Shown: piece after piece, positions 44,350 to 53,703 of the stretch
Layout of the letters: every line of letters starts with the position of its first letter
Numbering within the stretch: position 1 is the stretch's first letter
From: Photobacterium sp. Ph5
GTDB taxonomy: Bacteria; Pseudomonadota; Gammaproteobacteria; Enterobacterales; Vibrionaceae
DNA length: 61,382 bases
NCBI RefSeq assembly: GCF_022129445.1
Contig: NZ_JADQAQ010000011.1
Coordinates: 1-61,382 of the forward strand
Reading direction: 5' to 3'
Notes under the pieces: model-generated
Told to the model about the DNA's origin: nothing
What the model saw: the letters and a program-made list of their open reading frames with translations, nothing else
The model's database searches: none
Program-made: the position numbers and the translations under genes

Positions 44350-45315
44350 TTAGTTAAATAAATGTTTGTTTGGATCTAATTGCTCCGCCCACTCGATATC
44401 AATTTCACGCTGTTCAAGATATATTTGTAAGCCATTAAAATAAGTGAAGGCTGTTAATTCAGATTCTTTATTGAAGTGTTCGAAAAACGCATCTTCCTGT
44501 TCTGCTAACAATTGCAGTGTGGTTGCACCATGCTCTAGCGCCCATTGAATGGCATAAGGTGAAATCATCGTGCGATGTAAAATCAGCTCTTTAATCTCAG
44601 AAATAGCGACTTTTGTGTTTTTTCGACGACGATTATTGCTAGTTTCAATCTGTTTATTGGCTTTTTCTTCCGCTAACAGTGCTCGTAAACTCGCTAAACT
44701 TGCCGCAATTTCAGCACTTGAATAACCGTAGCTTGTTTTACAAAAACGCAAGGCATACGCCATTTTATCGCGTCCGACCAATTCAATGACCTGTTCCAAA
44801 TAGGGCTGTGGGATCGCATACGCCGTTGCCAGTTGGATCACAGCATGATTTAAACTGGTATACACAATGCCATCAAATTCAAATTGAAACGCGGTTGTTA
44901 GCCCTTCAACAGGAATGCCATCAATACTTACCGCCCATCCACGGTAATTGACTCGCCCCTTTGCAATTTCAAACATTGCCCATGCGCTTTCACGAAAACC
45001 TTCAAGTGCTTTGCCTTCAAACTCACACTCTTCCAGCTCTTGCTTGGTCCAATTAACGCCAATCTGTAAATGCTTTTGATACTTCTTATGCAGTTTCTCT
45101 TTTACTTTATCGCGTAAAATATCAAGGCAGCTTGCTTTAATTTCTTTCGTAAAACTAAAACATTCTTGGCAGCAAGGCACCATGATCGGTGCAGATTGGC
45201 CATCATAATTAGGCTTTGCCATAAACGCATGGCTTTCATAATAAGGTTCGCCACAAAACCAACAGGTATGACGAAACTCAAAAGGCACATCAATCGACAC
45301 ATAATCGGTCGTCAT
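44350..45315 (-). CDS. Hypothetical protein with an N-terminal zinc-ribbon-like motif
   Basis: A 321-residue soluble protein. The N-terminus has CWFCGEPY and, about 30 residues later, CCQECF, a CxxC pair that could bind zinc. The rest is helical and charged, with a basic patch (NNRRRKNTK) in the middle. No characterised family recognised. I start at the ATG at 45315, in line with a conserved-looking MTTDYVSIDVP; a GTG 15 codons earlier is possible. Confidence 0.65.
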   Translation of the reverse strand: MTTDYVSIDVPFEFRHTCWFCGEPYYESHAFMAKPNYDGQSAPIMVPCCQECFSFTKEIKASCLDILRDKVKEKLHKKYQKHLQIGVNWTKQELEECEFEGKALEGFRESAWAMFEIAKGRVNYRGWAVSIDGIPVEGLTTAFQFEFDGIVYTSLNHAVIQLATAYAIPQPYLEQVIELVGRDKMAYALRFCKTSYGYSSAEIAASLASLRALLAEEKANKQIETSNNRRRKNTKVAISEIKELILHRTMISPYAIQWALEHGATTLQLLAEQEDAFFEHFNKESELTAFTYFNGLQIYLEQREIDIEWAEQLDPNKHLFN

Positions 45316-45521
45316 ATGGGGGTACTCATTGTTGTGGTTATTAGTAAGGTTGACACGCACTCAACCTGATATGCCTATTTATACTTAAAGTCTGTGTTTA
45401 TGGCTAATATGATTTTATCTTTCATTACATATATAGGTGCTAGATAAAAGAAAGGCACTAACTTGCTTAAAAAGCGATCTATTTGGGCGTGCGCTCGTAA
45501 TACATCATAGGAGGAAGTGTT

Positions 45522-46766
45522 ATGAGTCTTAAAAGTTATTTAGATAAGTTATCACCAAAGTTCAAACCTGGTGGACGATACCAAACCTTTTATCCTTTGT
45601 TTGAGGCGGTTGAAACTGTTTTCTACACCCCGGGACAGGTCAATAAAGGTATTACTCATGTTAGAGATAGTATTGATTTAAAACGTATTATGATCATGGT
45701 TTGGTTAGCTGTTTTTCCCGCCATGATTTGGGGTATGTACAATATAGGACAACAATCCAGTAATGCGTTGTTATATGGGCTTGATGCGACAGCGGCACAG
45801 CAAGCATTGGATTCCTCATGGAGACTTAGCTGGGTATGGGGTTCTCTCGACGCCGTTCAGCAATCAAGTTGGATCAGTGATCTTTTAGTTGGTGCTAATT
45901 ACTTTTTCCCTGTTTATCTTACTGTCTTTATTGTTGGTGGATTTTGGGAAGTATTATTTGCCATTATTCGGCGGCATGAAGTGAATGAAGGCTTCTTCGT
46001 CACTTCCATATTGTTTGCGCTTATTCTTCCTCCGACTATTCCACTTTGGCAAGCTGCGCTAGGTATTACCTTTGGTATTGTTGTCGCAAAAGAGATCTTC
46101 GGTGGTACTGGTCGAAATTTCTTAAATCCTGCACTCGCTGGTCGTGCTTTTTTATATTTTGCCTATCCTGCGAATATGTCAGGAGGCGCTGTTTGGGTTG
46201 CAGCTGATGGTTATTCAGGGGCGACACCACTCAGTCAATGGTATGAAGGTGGTCAAAATGCACTGATGAATAACATGACGGGGCAATCTATCTCATGGTT
46301 TGATGCTTTCATTGGTAATATTCCCGGTTCAATGGGAGAAGTCTCAACCTTGTTTATCGCGCTAACAGGCTTAATCTTAATCTTTATGAGAATAGCATCG
46401 TGGCGAATTGTACTAGGTGTTTTCATCGGCCTCGCAGGTACCTCTTTACTACTTAACACTATTGGTTCAAATACCAATTACATGTTCTCAATGCCCTTCT
46501 ATTGGCACTTTGTGATAGGTGGTGTGGCATTTGGTACTTTCTTTATGGCAACCGATCCAGTTTCAGCTGCATTTACCAACAAAGGGAAATGGGCATACGG
46601 CATTTTAATTGGTGTGATGACCATATTCATTCGCGTACTTAATCCTGCTTACCCAGAAGGTATTATGCTCGCTATTTTATTTGCCAACTTGTTTGCACCA
46701 CTGTTCGATTTTATGACCAAAACAGGAAATATTAAACGCCGTGCTAAACGGGCAGCATTAAAATAA
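45522..46766 (+). CDS. nqrB: Na+-NQR subunit B paralogue (orphan NqrB)
   Basis: A 414-residue membrane protein that resembles NqrB, the subunit with covalently bound FMN and quinone site of the sodium-pumping NADH:quinone reductase. Several helices lie from about 55 to 400. The FMN-attachment motif SGAT (Thr235, in [12 protein letters not shown]) is intact, as are [15 protein letters not shown] and TDPVSAAFT. The ribosome-binding site (AGGAGGA) is strong. No other nqr or rnf gene is near. It may be a second copy that swaps into the NQR complex or a divergent solo flavoprotein. Confidence 0.85.
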   Translation: MSLKSYLDKLSPKFKPGGRYQTFYPLFEAVETVFYTPGQVNKGITHVRDSIDLKRIMIMVWLAVFPAMIWGMYNIGQQSSNALLYGLDATAAQQALDSSWRLSWVWGSLDAVQQSSWISDLLVGANYFFPVYLTVFIVGGFWEVLFAIIRRHEVNEGFFVTSILFALILPPTIPLWQAALGITFGIVVAKEIFGGTGRNFLNPALAGRAFLYFAYPANMSGGAVWVAADGYSGATPLSQWYEGGQNALMNNMTGQSISWFDAFIGNIPGSMGEVSTLFIALTGLILIFMRIASWRIVLGVFIGLAGTSLLLNTIGSNTNYMFSMPFYWHFVIGGVAFGTFFMATDPVSAAFTNKGKWAYGILIGVMTIFIRVLNPAYPEGIMLAILFANLFAPLFDFMTKTGNIKRRAKRAALK

Positions 46767-46795
46767 ATTCCTCCGCTGTTATCCTTCTCAACTGT

Positions 46796-46832
46796 CTGAT
46801 TACACGACAATCTTTTATTTCGTGTAATCAGA
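46796..46832 (+). other. Strong hairpin after nqrB
   Basis: A perfect 12-bp stem (46796-46807 with 46820-46831) with a 12-base loop. No T run follows, so it is not a standard terminator. It may be an mRNA 3' stabiliser or protein-binding site. Confidence 0.5.
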
Positions 46833-46994
46833 TAACAAGAAAAATATATCAGCATAAATTGACGCTATAGTCTGTTGTTATGATAAATATTCGATTCTTA
46901 GTATTAATTACCCTTATTAATCGCCGTTACGCTTGATGTAGTAGCAACTAAAGCGGTAAAATACGCGCCCTGTTTTAAATCGTGAGTATGTTGA

Positions 46995-47693
46995 ATGTCT
47001 GAACAAAAGCGAAAGGCGCTAAAGAAAATAGCAAAATGCCTTGAGTTAGGTAACTCGGCTAACGTTAATGAAGCCGCGCAAGCTATTCGTATGGCCCATC
47101 GCCTCATGCTCAAATATGGTCTTGAGAAAGACGATATTGAATTCATCAAAATGGGCAAAACAAAATCTCAGACCTTACTGCCAAGTGATATTAGTGCACA
47201 AATTTTAAAAATCATTCGTGGTATTAACCGTCGATTCGGCGTGGAATGTGTATTAACTAATTATAAAGGACTAAAAAAAGCGGAATTCATCGGCATGGCT
47301 GAACGTGCAATTTTCGCAGCTTTTGCTTTTGATGTTGTATATCGTGAAATGAACCAACAAACAGGTCAATTCAGAAATAGTTTCGCAGGTACAGGTACTA
47401 GCACACAAGAAGTAACACGACGTGTAAACTCTTTCTTAGCAGGTTGGCTTGAAGGTGCTTTAGAAAAATTACCCGTATTAACAACAGACGATGATCATGA
47501 TCAGCGTATGGCGAACTACATTGATAAACAGTTTGAAAACCTTGATCGTGAAACGTTTAAAAAGCAACTACAAGAAGCAATGAAGGCACTCACCGATGAT
47601 TATGAAAAAGGCATGAAAAAAGGCCGCTCTATTTCGGTTAGCCGTCCTGTGGGTGGTAAATCAGCGCAAGAAGAATTAAAAAGACTTAATTGA
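46995..47693 (+). CDS. DUF2786-domain protein
   Basis: A 232-residue soluble protein. The N-terminal 40 residues (ALKKIAKCLELGNSANVNEAAQAI) match DUF2786. A second conserved domain follows with FGVECVLTNYKG and FIGMAERAIFAAFAFD. The C-terminus is basic. This family also occurs in phages and mobile elements, but the gene stands alone here with its own terminator. Function unknown. Confidence 0.8.
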   Translation: MSEQKRKALKKIAKCLELGNSANVNEAAQAIRMAHRLMLKYGLEKDDIEFIKMGKTKSQTLLPSDISAQILKIIRGINRRFGVECVLTNYKGLKKAEFIGMAERAIFAAFAFDVVYREMNQQTGQFRNSFAGTGTSTQEVTRRVNSFLAGWLEGALEKLPVLTTDDDHDQRMANYIDKQFENLDRETFKKQLQEAMKALTDDYEKGMKKGRSISVSRPVGGKSAQEELKRLN

Positions 47694-47710
47694 TTCTATC
47701 GCTTTATCAT

Positions 47711-47740
47711 AAAAAAGCCGCTAATGCGGCTTTTTTTTGT
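47711..47740 (+). terminator. Terminator of the DUF2786 gene
   Basis: AAAAAGCCGC pairs with GCGGCTTTTT around a TAAT loop, with eight T residues. Confidence 0.9.
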
Positions 47741-47991
47741 AACTTAATAATTTATAAATTACAATGAACATCATAATTACTGCTATTTTATACCCATCAA
47801 AAAGCGCCGCACGACACTGGTAAATAGCTTAAAAGCATAGTTATTAGCCTCTTTTTGTTTAACTTTATTTGACTCGTTTAAAAAAACAGCAAAAGAACAA
47901 GTATAAACACGATATTTCAAAGAAATGAGATTCCAGTCGCGTTTTTATGTTAGAATAAATCAAAATCCCTTAATTCCATAGCCATCAAGAC

Positions 47992-49296
47992 ATGAAATTT
48001 CCTGGTCAACGTAAGTCAAAACATTACTTTCCTGTCAATGCACGTGATCCATTAGTTGTTCAAATTCAACAAGACAATCCATTAGCTAAATCACATCTAA
48101 TTGGTGTTGGTCAAACTATTGTTGATATTGAAGCTCGCGTTGACGATGACTTCTTAGCCAGACATGCTCTCACTAAGGGACAATCTTTAGTTCTTGATGA
48201 AGATAAAGCTGAACTGCTTTATAAAGAATTAAAAGATCGTAAGCTGATTAGCCACGAATACCCTGGCGATACCATTGGTAATACATTGCACAACTACTCT
48301 GTATTAGCTGACGATAAATCTATTTTACTTGGTGTAATGAGCCAAGATCTAAAAATCGGTTCATACGCATACCGCTATTTATGTAACACTTCTAGCCGTA
48401 TGGACTTAGATTACCTACAACCTGTCAATGGTCCTATTGGTCGTTGTTATACTTTGATCAGTGAAGATGGTGAACGTACTTTCGCGATTAACGAAGGTCA
48501 AATGAATCAACTTCGTCCTGAAAGCATTCCTGAATCTGCATTTGAAAAAGCATCAGCCTTAGTTCTTTCGACTTATCTTGTTCGTGGTAAGCCAAATGAT
48601 CCAATGAAAGATGCCGCGCTTAAAGCTATCGAATACGCAAAAAAATACAATGTGCCAGTAGTATTAACTATGGGTACTAAGTACGTAATCGAAGATAAAC
48701 GTGAATGGTGGATTGAGTTCCTAAAAGAGCACGTAACGTGTGTTGCGATGAACGAAGAAGAAGCTGAAGCATTAACAGGTGAAAAAGACCCACTGACCGC
48801 TGCTGATAAAGCACTTGATTGGGTTGATATGGTTCTGTGTACCGCAGGCCCTGCTGGTTTATACATGGCAGGTTACACCGAAGATTCATTAAAGCGCGAA
48901 TCATCACTACCACTACTTCCAGGAAAAATCCCTGAATTCAATAAATATGAATTCAGTCGACCAATGGCAAAAAGTGCATGTGAAAACCCAATTCGCGTTT
49001 ACTCCCACATAGCCCCTTACCTTGGTGGCCCTGTTGAGATCAAAAATACCAATGGTGCAGGTGATGCAGCTCTTTCCGCATTGTTACACGATATGTCAGC
49101 TAACCGCTTCCATAAAATCAATGTGCCAAACTCAGCAAAACATGCAGCGAGCTTTTTGTCATACTCATCTTTCTCACAGATTTGTCAGTACTCAAACCGT
49201 GTGAGCTATGAAGTATTAATACAACATGCTCCTCGACTATCTCATGGCCTACCAGAGCGTGAAGACTGTTTGGAAGAAGCATACTGGGAACGTTAA
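47992..49296 (+). CDS. gsk: Inosine-guanosine kinase
   Basis: A 434-residue cytosolic PfkB-family kinase that phosphorylates inosine and guanosine for purine salvage. The anion-hole and catalytic motif is NTNGAGDAALSALLHD near residue 355. The N-terminal region has GVGQTIVDIEARVDDDF, and VNGPIGRCYTLISEDGERTF lies in the lid region. Length fits Gsk. Monocistronic, with a terminator. Confidence 0.92.
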   Translation: MKFPGQRKSKHYFPVNARDPLVVQIQQDNPLAKSHLIGVGQTIVDIEARVDDDFLARHALTKGQSLVLDEDKAELLYKELKDRKLISHEYPGDTIGNTLHNYSVLADDKSILLGVMSQDLKIGSYAYRYLCNTSSRMDLDYLQPVNGPIGRCYTLISEDGERTFAINEGQMNQLRPESIPESAFEKASALVLSTYLVRGKPNDPMKDAALKAIEYAKKYNVPVVLTMGTKYVIEDKREWWIEFLKEHVTCVAMNEEEAEALTGEKDPLTAADKALDWVDMVLCTAGPAGLYMAGYTEDSLKRESSLPLLPGKIPEFNKYEFSRPMAKSACENPIRVYSHIAPYLGGPVEIKNTNGAGDAALSALLHDMSANRFHKINVPNSAKHAASFLSYSSFSQICQYSNRVSYEVLIQHAPRLSHGLPEREDCLEEAYWER

Positions 49297-49314
49297 TTCC
49301 CGTTGTAACCACAT

Positions 49315-49343
49315 TAAAAAAGGAGCTAATTAGCTCCTTTTTT
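49315..49343 (+). terminator. Terminator of gsk
   Basis: AAAAAAGGAGCTA pairs with TAGCTCCTTTTTT, with almost no loop drawn, so the real stem is somewhat shorter, and a T run follows. Confidence 0.88.
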
Positions 49344-49399
49344 CATATCTACCATACAGATTAAATACTATAACCATTTGCATCTGCATATACTCAGTA

Positions 49400-49436
49400 T
49401 ATTCATTACATCACTACTTTACTGATGTAATGAATA
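49400..49436. other. Strong inverted repeat between gsk and hrpA
   Basis: A perfect 14-bp stem (49400-49413 with 49423-49436) and a 9-base loop lies between the gsk and hrpA terminators. It has no T run. It may be a third processing or insulating element between the converging genes. Confidence 0.5.
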
Positions 49437-49440
49437 TAAA

Positions 49441-49472
49441 AAAACCGATAGCGCTTCAACTATCGGCTTTCA
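49441..49472 (-). terminator. Terminator of hrpA
   Basis: CCGATAG pairs with CTATCGG (49445-49466), and the minus strand continues into seven T residues. Confidence 0.85.
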
Positions 49473-49493
49473 TTTATTTTAAACAAACGCTGA

Positions 49494-52400
49494 TCAACAT
49501 TCGTTAATTGCGTTACGTACACGCTTATCTGATACAGGGTATGGAGTACCCAACTGCTGAGCAAAGTAACTAACACGTAGCTCTTCAATCATCCAGCGGA
49601 TCTCTTTTACCTTATCAGGTACTGGCTGCCCTTTCGGGATCTTATTCAATAGCTCTTTGTACTCATTAACTACTGATTCAATCTTCAGAATATGCACACG
49701 ATCTTTGTTTGGATCGATTGGCAGTTTTTCCATTCGACGCTCAATGGCACGCATGTAACGCAAAATATCAGGTAGACGCTTCCAGCCACACTCTGTTGCA
49801 AAACCTTTGAAGATCAAGCTTTCAATTTGTGCTTTGATATCAGACATCGCAAATGCCATGCTTAAATCAATACGTCCTTTCAAGCGCTTACTGATGTTAA
49901 ATGCTGTGGTTAAGATTTCTTCTACTTGTTTGGCAATATCAACCACAGTGTCACCAAGCTCTGCACGAACATATTCTTTCAATGCTTCAAATGACTCTGG
50001 CTGCCATGCTAAACCGCCTTTTTGTTCAATCAGCTTATCAACACCACAAGCAATACAATCATCAATCAGATCAAGTACACGACCATATGGGTTAAAGTAC
50101 AAACCTAACTTCGATTTGTTCGGCAGGTTTGAATGAAGATACTTAATTGGCGATGGTACGTTAAGCAAAATCAAGCGACGTTGACCTGCCTGCATCGCAT
50201 TGGTTTGCTGCTCTTCAGTTTCAAACAATTTGATACCAACAGAATCTTTGTTATCCACCAGCGCAGGGTAAGCTTTTACTTCAAAGCCACCACGTTTCTG
50301 TTGGTAACGCTCAGGTAGCGCACCAAAGCTCCATGTTTGTAAACCATCTTGCTCGATATCATCATCAGCAACTTGTGACAAAGTTTCTTGAACCTTCTCT
50401 TTTAAGTTGTCTTTCAGGCCATAGATATCTTTGCTTTCACGTAACTTACGATTACGGTGATCAACAGCACGGTATGTGATTTTCAAGTGATCAGGGATCT
50501 GATCTAAGTTCCAATCTTCACGCACAATTGTCACGCCACTCATACGCTTCAATTCTTTTTCTAGTGAATCTAGCAATGGCGCTTCCATTGGCTTAACTCG
50601 CGCTAAGAACGCATCGGCATAGTTTGGCGCAGGCACAAAGTTACGACGTAACGGCTTTGGTAATGATTTGATCAGCGCAACAACCAACTCATGACGTAAA
50701 CCTGGAATTTGCCAATCAAAGCCGTCAGGCTGAACTTGGTTTAAAATAGCCAATGGCACATGTACGGTCACACCATCGTTATCTTCACCCGGTTCAAACT
50801 GGTAGCTTAGTTTTAGCTTCAAGTTACCTTGATGCCAGAAGTTTGGATAATCTAAATCAGTAACATGACTTGCATCACCACGGAATAGCATCTCACGTTC
50901 AAAGTTTAATAACTCTGGATCTTCTTTCGATGCTTTCTTCCACCATGTATCAAAGTGGCGACCTGACGTTGCTTTTAAACCAATACGTTGATCGTAGAAA
51001 TTAAACAGCTCATCATCATCGATCAGAATGTCACGACGACGCGATTTATGCTCAAGCTCTTCAACTTCGCGTAATAACTTACGGTTTTGTTGATAGAACT
51101 TATGACGCGTATCCCAATCTCCTTCAACTAAAGCTGAGCGGATAAAGATTTCACGCGATAACGTTGGGTCAATATTGCCGTAGTTAACTTTACGTTTGGC
51201 GACCACAGGAATGCCATACAGCGTAACTTTTTCAAACGCATGAACAGCAGCAGACTTTTTCTCCCAATGCGGTTCGCTATAACTACGTTTAATCAAATGA
51301 CCGGCTAATGGTTCAACCCACTCAGGCTGAATTTTTGCGCCAATTCGTCCCCATAAACGTGACGTTTCAACTAACTCTGCAACCATCACCCACTTTGGCT
51401 GTTTCTTGAAAATGCCAGAGCCAGGGAAGATATTAAAGCGAGCATTACGCGCACCTTGGTATTCATTTTTCTCTTGGTCTTTCATACCAATATGCGAAAG
51501 CAATCCGCTTAGTAGCGAAATATGAATACTGTCATAGCTTGCTTCGTTGCCATTCATTTTCAACTCAAGCTCTTTAATCACTTGGTTGACTTGGAAATAG
51601 ATATCTTGCCACTCACGAATGCGTAAGTAGTTTAAGTATTCTTTCTTACATAAACGGCGGAATTGATTACTAGAAAGCTCTTTTTGTTGCTCTTGGACGT
51701 AATTCCATAAATTAACGAACGCAACAAAGTCAGAATCTTTGTCGTTAAATCGGCGATGTTTCTCATCAGACTGTTGCTGTTTATCTGATGGGCGCTCACG
51801 TGGATCTTGAATAGATAGTGCCGATGCAATGATCATCACTTCACGTAATGCACCTAACTTAGGCGCTTCAAGTACCATACGAGCTAAACGCGGATCAATA
51901 GGAAGACGCGCTAGTTGGCGACCCATTGGTGATAAACGTTTACGAGGATCTGTCGCTTTAGAGTTAATCGCACCTAACTCTTCCAATAATCGAATACCAT
52001 CTTGAATATTGCGATTATCTGGCGCTTCAACAAATGGGAAAGCTTGGATATCACCCAAACCGATCGCGGTCATTTGAAGAATGACTGACGCTAAGTTAGT
52101 ACGTAGAATTTCTGGATCGGTAAATTCTGGGCGCGATAAAAAATCTTCCTCAGAATATAGACGAATACAGATACCTTCTTGAACACGACCACAACGACCC
52201 ATACGCTGATTAGCACTGGCCTGTGAAATGGCTTCAATCGGTAGACGCTGTACTTTCGTTCGGTAACTATAGCGACTAATTCGTGCTGTACCCGGATCAA
52301 TAACGTATTTAATACCCGGAACAGTTAGTGAGGTTTCCGCTACGTTTGTTGAAAGTACAATGCGTCGACCAGAGTGTGATTGAAATACTCTGTTTTGCTC

Positions 52401-53408
52401 ACCAGCCGATAGACGTGCGTATAAAGGTAGAATTTCGGTATGGCGTAATTTACGCTTTTCTAACGCATCTGCAGTATCACGAATCTCACGCTCGCCGTTT
52501 AAGAAGATCAGGATATCACCCTCACCTTCATCACATAGCTCATCGACCGCATCAAAAATTGCATCTAACTGATCGCGATCAGTGTCATCACCGTCTTCAA
52601 CCACAGGACGGTAGCGAACTTCTACTGGGTACGTACGACCTGAAACTTCAATAATCGGTGCATTATTAAAGTGCTTAGAAAAGCGCTCAGGATCGATGGT
52701 TGCAGAAGTAATTATGACTTTTAAATCTGGGCGCTTTGGTAATAATTCACGCAGGTAACCCATGATGAAATCAATATTTAAGCTACGTTCGTGCGCTTCA
52801 TCGATAATGATAGTGTCATATTGACTTAAGAAACGATCGTGTTGAATTTCAGCCAGTAAAATACCGTCTGTCATCAACTTTACGTGGCTATGCTCTGAGA
52901 CCTGATCGTTAAATCGGACTTTATAACCTACGTGAGAGCCCATTTCACATTCCATTTCTTCTGCAATACGAGAAGCAACAGAGCGTGCAGCCAGACGACG
53001 AGGCTGAGTATGGCCGATCATGCCGTGGGTACCACGACCGATTTCTAAACAGATTTTAGGTAGCTGAGTAGTTTTACCTGAACCCGTTTCACCCGCCACA
53101 ATAACCACTTGGTTATTTAAGATCGCTTCAGCAATATCATCTTTCTTCTGACTTACGGGTAGCTGTGCAGGGTAAATGATTTTTGGACGCTGAGTACGGC
53201 GACGTTCCACCGTTTGCATTGATTTCGCAATCTCTAATGCAATTTCGTCAAATACAGCGTGCTTGGATTTTTCGTTTTTAATTCTTGATGCGCCTTGTAC
53301 ACGTTTGTGTAGACGAAAACGATCGCGCATCATGCAATCTTTAATCGCAGACTTTAATGTTTTTTCGTTATTCAACACGTCTGCTTGAGTTTGATTCGAC
53401 TGACTCAA
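49494..53408 (-). CDS. hrpA: ATP-dependent RNA helicase HrpA
   Basis: A 1304-residue DExH-box helicase that acts on RNA and, in E. coli, helps resolve stalled ribosomes and process mRNA. Motif I is GETGSGKTTQ, motif II is DEAHE, motif III is SATI, motifs V and VI are STNVAETSLTV and QRMGRCGR. A helicase-associated, OB-fold and long C-terminal domain (about 600-1304) follow. I start at the TTG at 53408 because AGGA lies 6 bases upstream; an ATG 14 codons earlier (53450) has no site. Length matches HrpA. Monocistronic. Confidence 0.93.
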   Translation of the reverse strand: MSQSNQTQADVLNNEKTLKSAIKDCMMRDRFRLHKRVQGASRIKNEKSKHAVFDEIALEIAKSMQTVERRRTQRPKIIYPAQLPVSQKKDDIAEAILNNQVVIVAGETGSGKTTQLPKICLEIGRGTHGMIGHTQPRRLAARSVASRIAEEMECEMGSHVGYKVRFNDQVSEHSHVKLMTDGILLAEIQHDRFLSQYDTIIIDEAHERSLNIDFIMGYLRELLPKRPDLKVIITSATIDPERFSKHFNNAPIIEVSGRTYPVEVRYRPVVEDGDDTDRDQLDAIFDAVDELCDEGEGDILIFLNGEREIRDTADALEKRKLRHTEILPLYARLSAGEQNRVFQSHSGRRIVLSTNVAETSLTVPGIKYVIDPGTARISRYSYRTKVQRLPIEAISQASANQRMGRCGRVQEGICIRLYSEEDFLSRPEFTDPEILRTNLASVILQMTAIGLGDIQAFPFVEAPDNRNIQDGIRLLEELGAINSKATDPRKRLSPMGRQLARLPIDPRLARMVLEAPKLGALREVMIIASALSIQDPRERPSDKQQQSDEKHRRFNDKDSDFVAFVNLWNYVQEQQKELSSNQFRRLCKKEYLNYLRIREWQDIYFQVNQVIKELELKMNGNEASYDSIHISLLSGLLSHIGMKDQEKNEYQGARNARFNIFPGSGIFKKQPKWVMVAELVETSRLWGRIGAKIQPEWVEPLAGHLIKRSYSEPHWEKKSAAVHAFEKVTLYGIPVVAKRKVNYGNIDPTLSREIFIRSALVEGDWDTRHKFYQQNRKLLREVEELEHKSRRRDILIDDDELFNFYDQRIGLKATSGRHFDTWWKKASKEDPELLNFEREMLFRGDASHVTDLDYPNFWHQGNLKLKLSYQFEPGEDNDGVTVHVPLAILNQVQPDGFDWQIPGLRHELVVALIKSLPKPLRRNFVPAPNYADAFLARVKPMEAPLLDSLEKELKRMSGVTIVREDWNLDQIPDHLKITYRAVDHRNRKLRESKDIYGLKDNLKEKVQETLSQVADDDIEQDGLQTWSFGALPERYQQKRGGFEVKAYPALVDNKDSVGIKLFETEEQQTNAMQAGQRRLILLNVPSPIKYLHSNLPNKSKLGLYFNPYGRVLDLIDDCIACGVDKLIEQKGGLAWQPESFEALKEYVRAELGDTVVDIAKQVEEILTTAFNISKRLKGRIDLSMAFAMSDIKAQIESLIFKGFATECGWKRLPDILRYMRAIERRMEKLPIDPNKDRVHILKIESVVNEYKELLNKIPKGQPVPDKVKEIRWMIEELRVSYFAQQLGTPYPVSDKRVRNAINEC

Positions 53409-53703
53409 TGTAATTCCTGTCTTTCTATGACTAATGGATACCGAGAACATCTGATGAAAACTCGCTCAGTATCACTTGGCGATTCGAAATTTTTGTTAAT
53501 TCTATCACAAATGAAATAATCTGAGAGCCGCTTAAAAGACAATTACTAATAGGTAATGATCATTAATAGCAATCAATAAAATACTCACGCCTGTTTAGAT
53601 GGTAAACCTATGATCAAATTGGTATTAATTTTAACAAAAAAACCTCGTAAACAAGCCTTAAGTCGACCTGTTTCGATGTTAATATCCAATAAAATAAGCG
53701 CTA

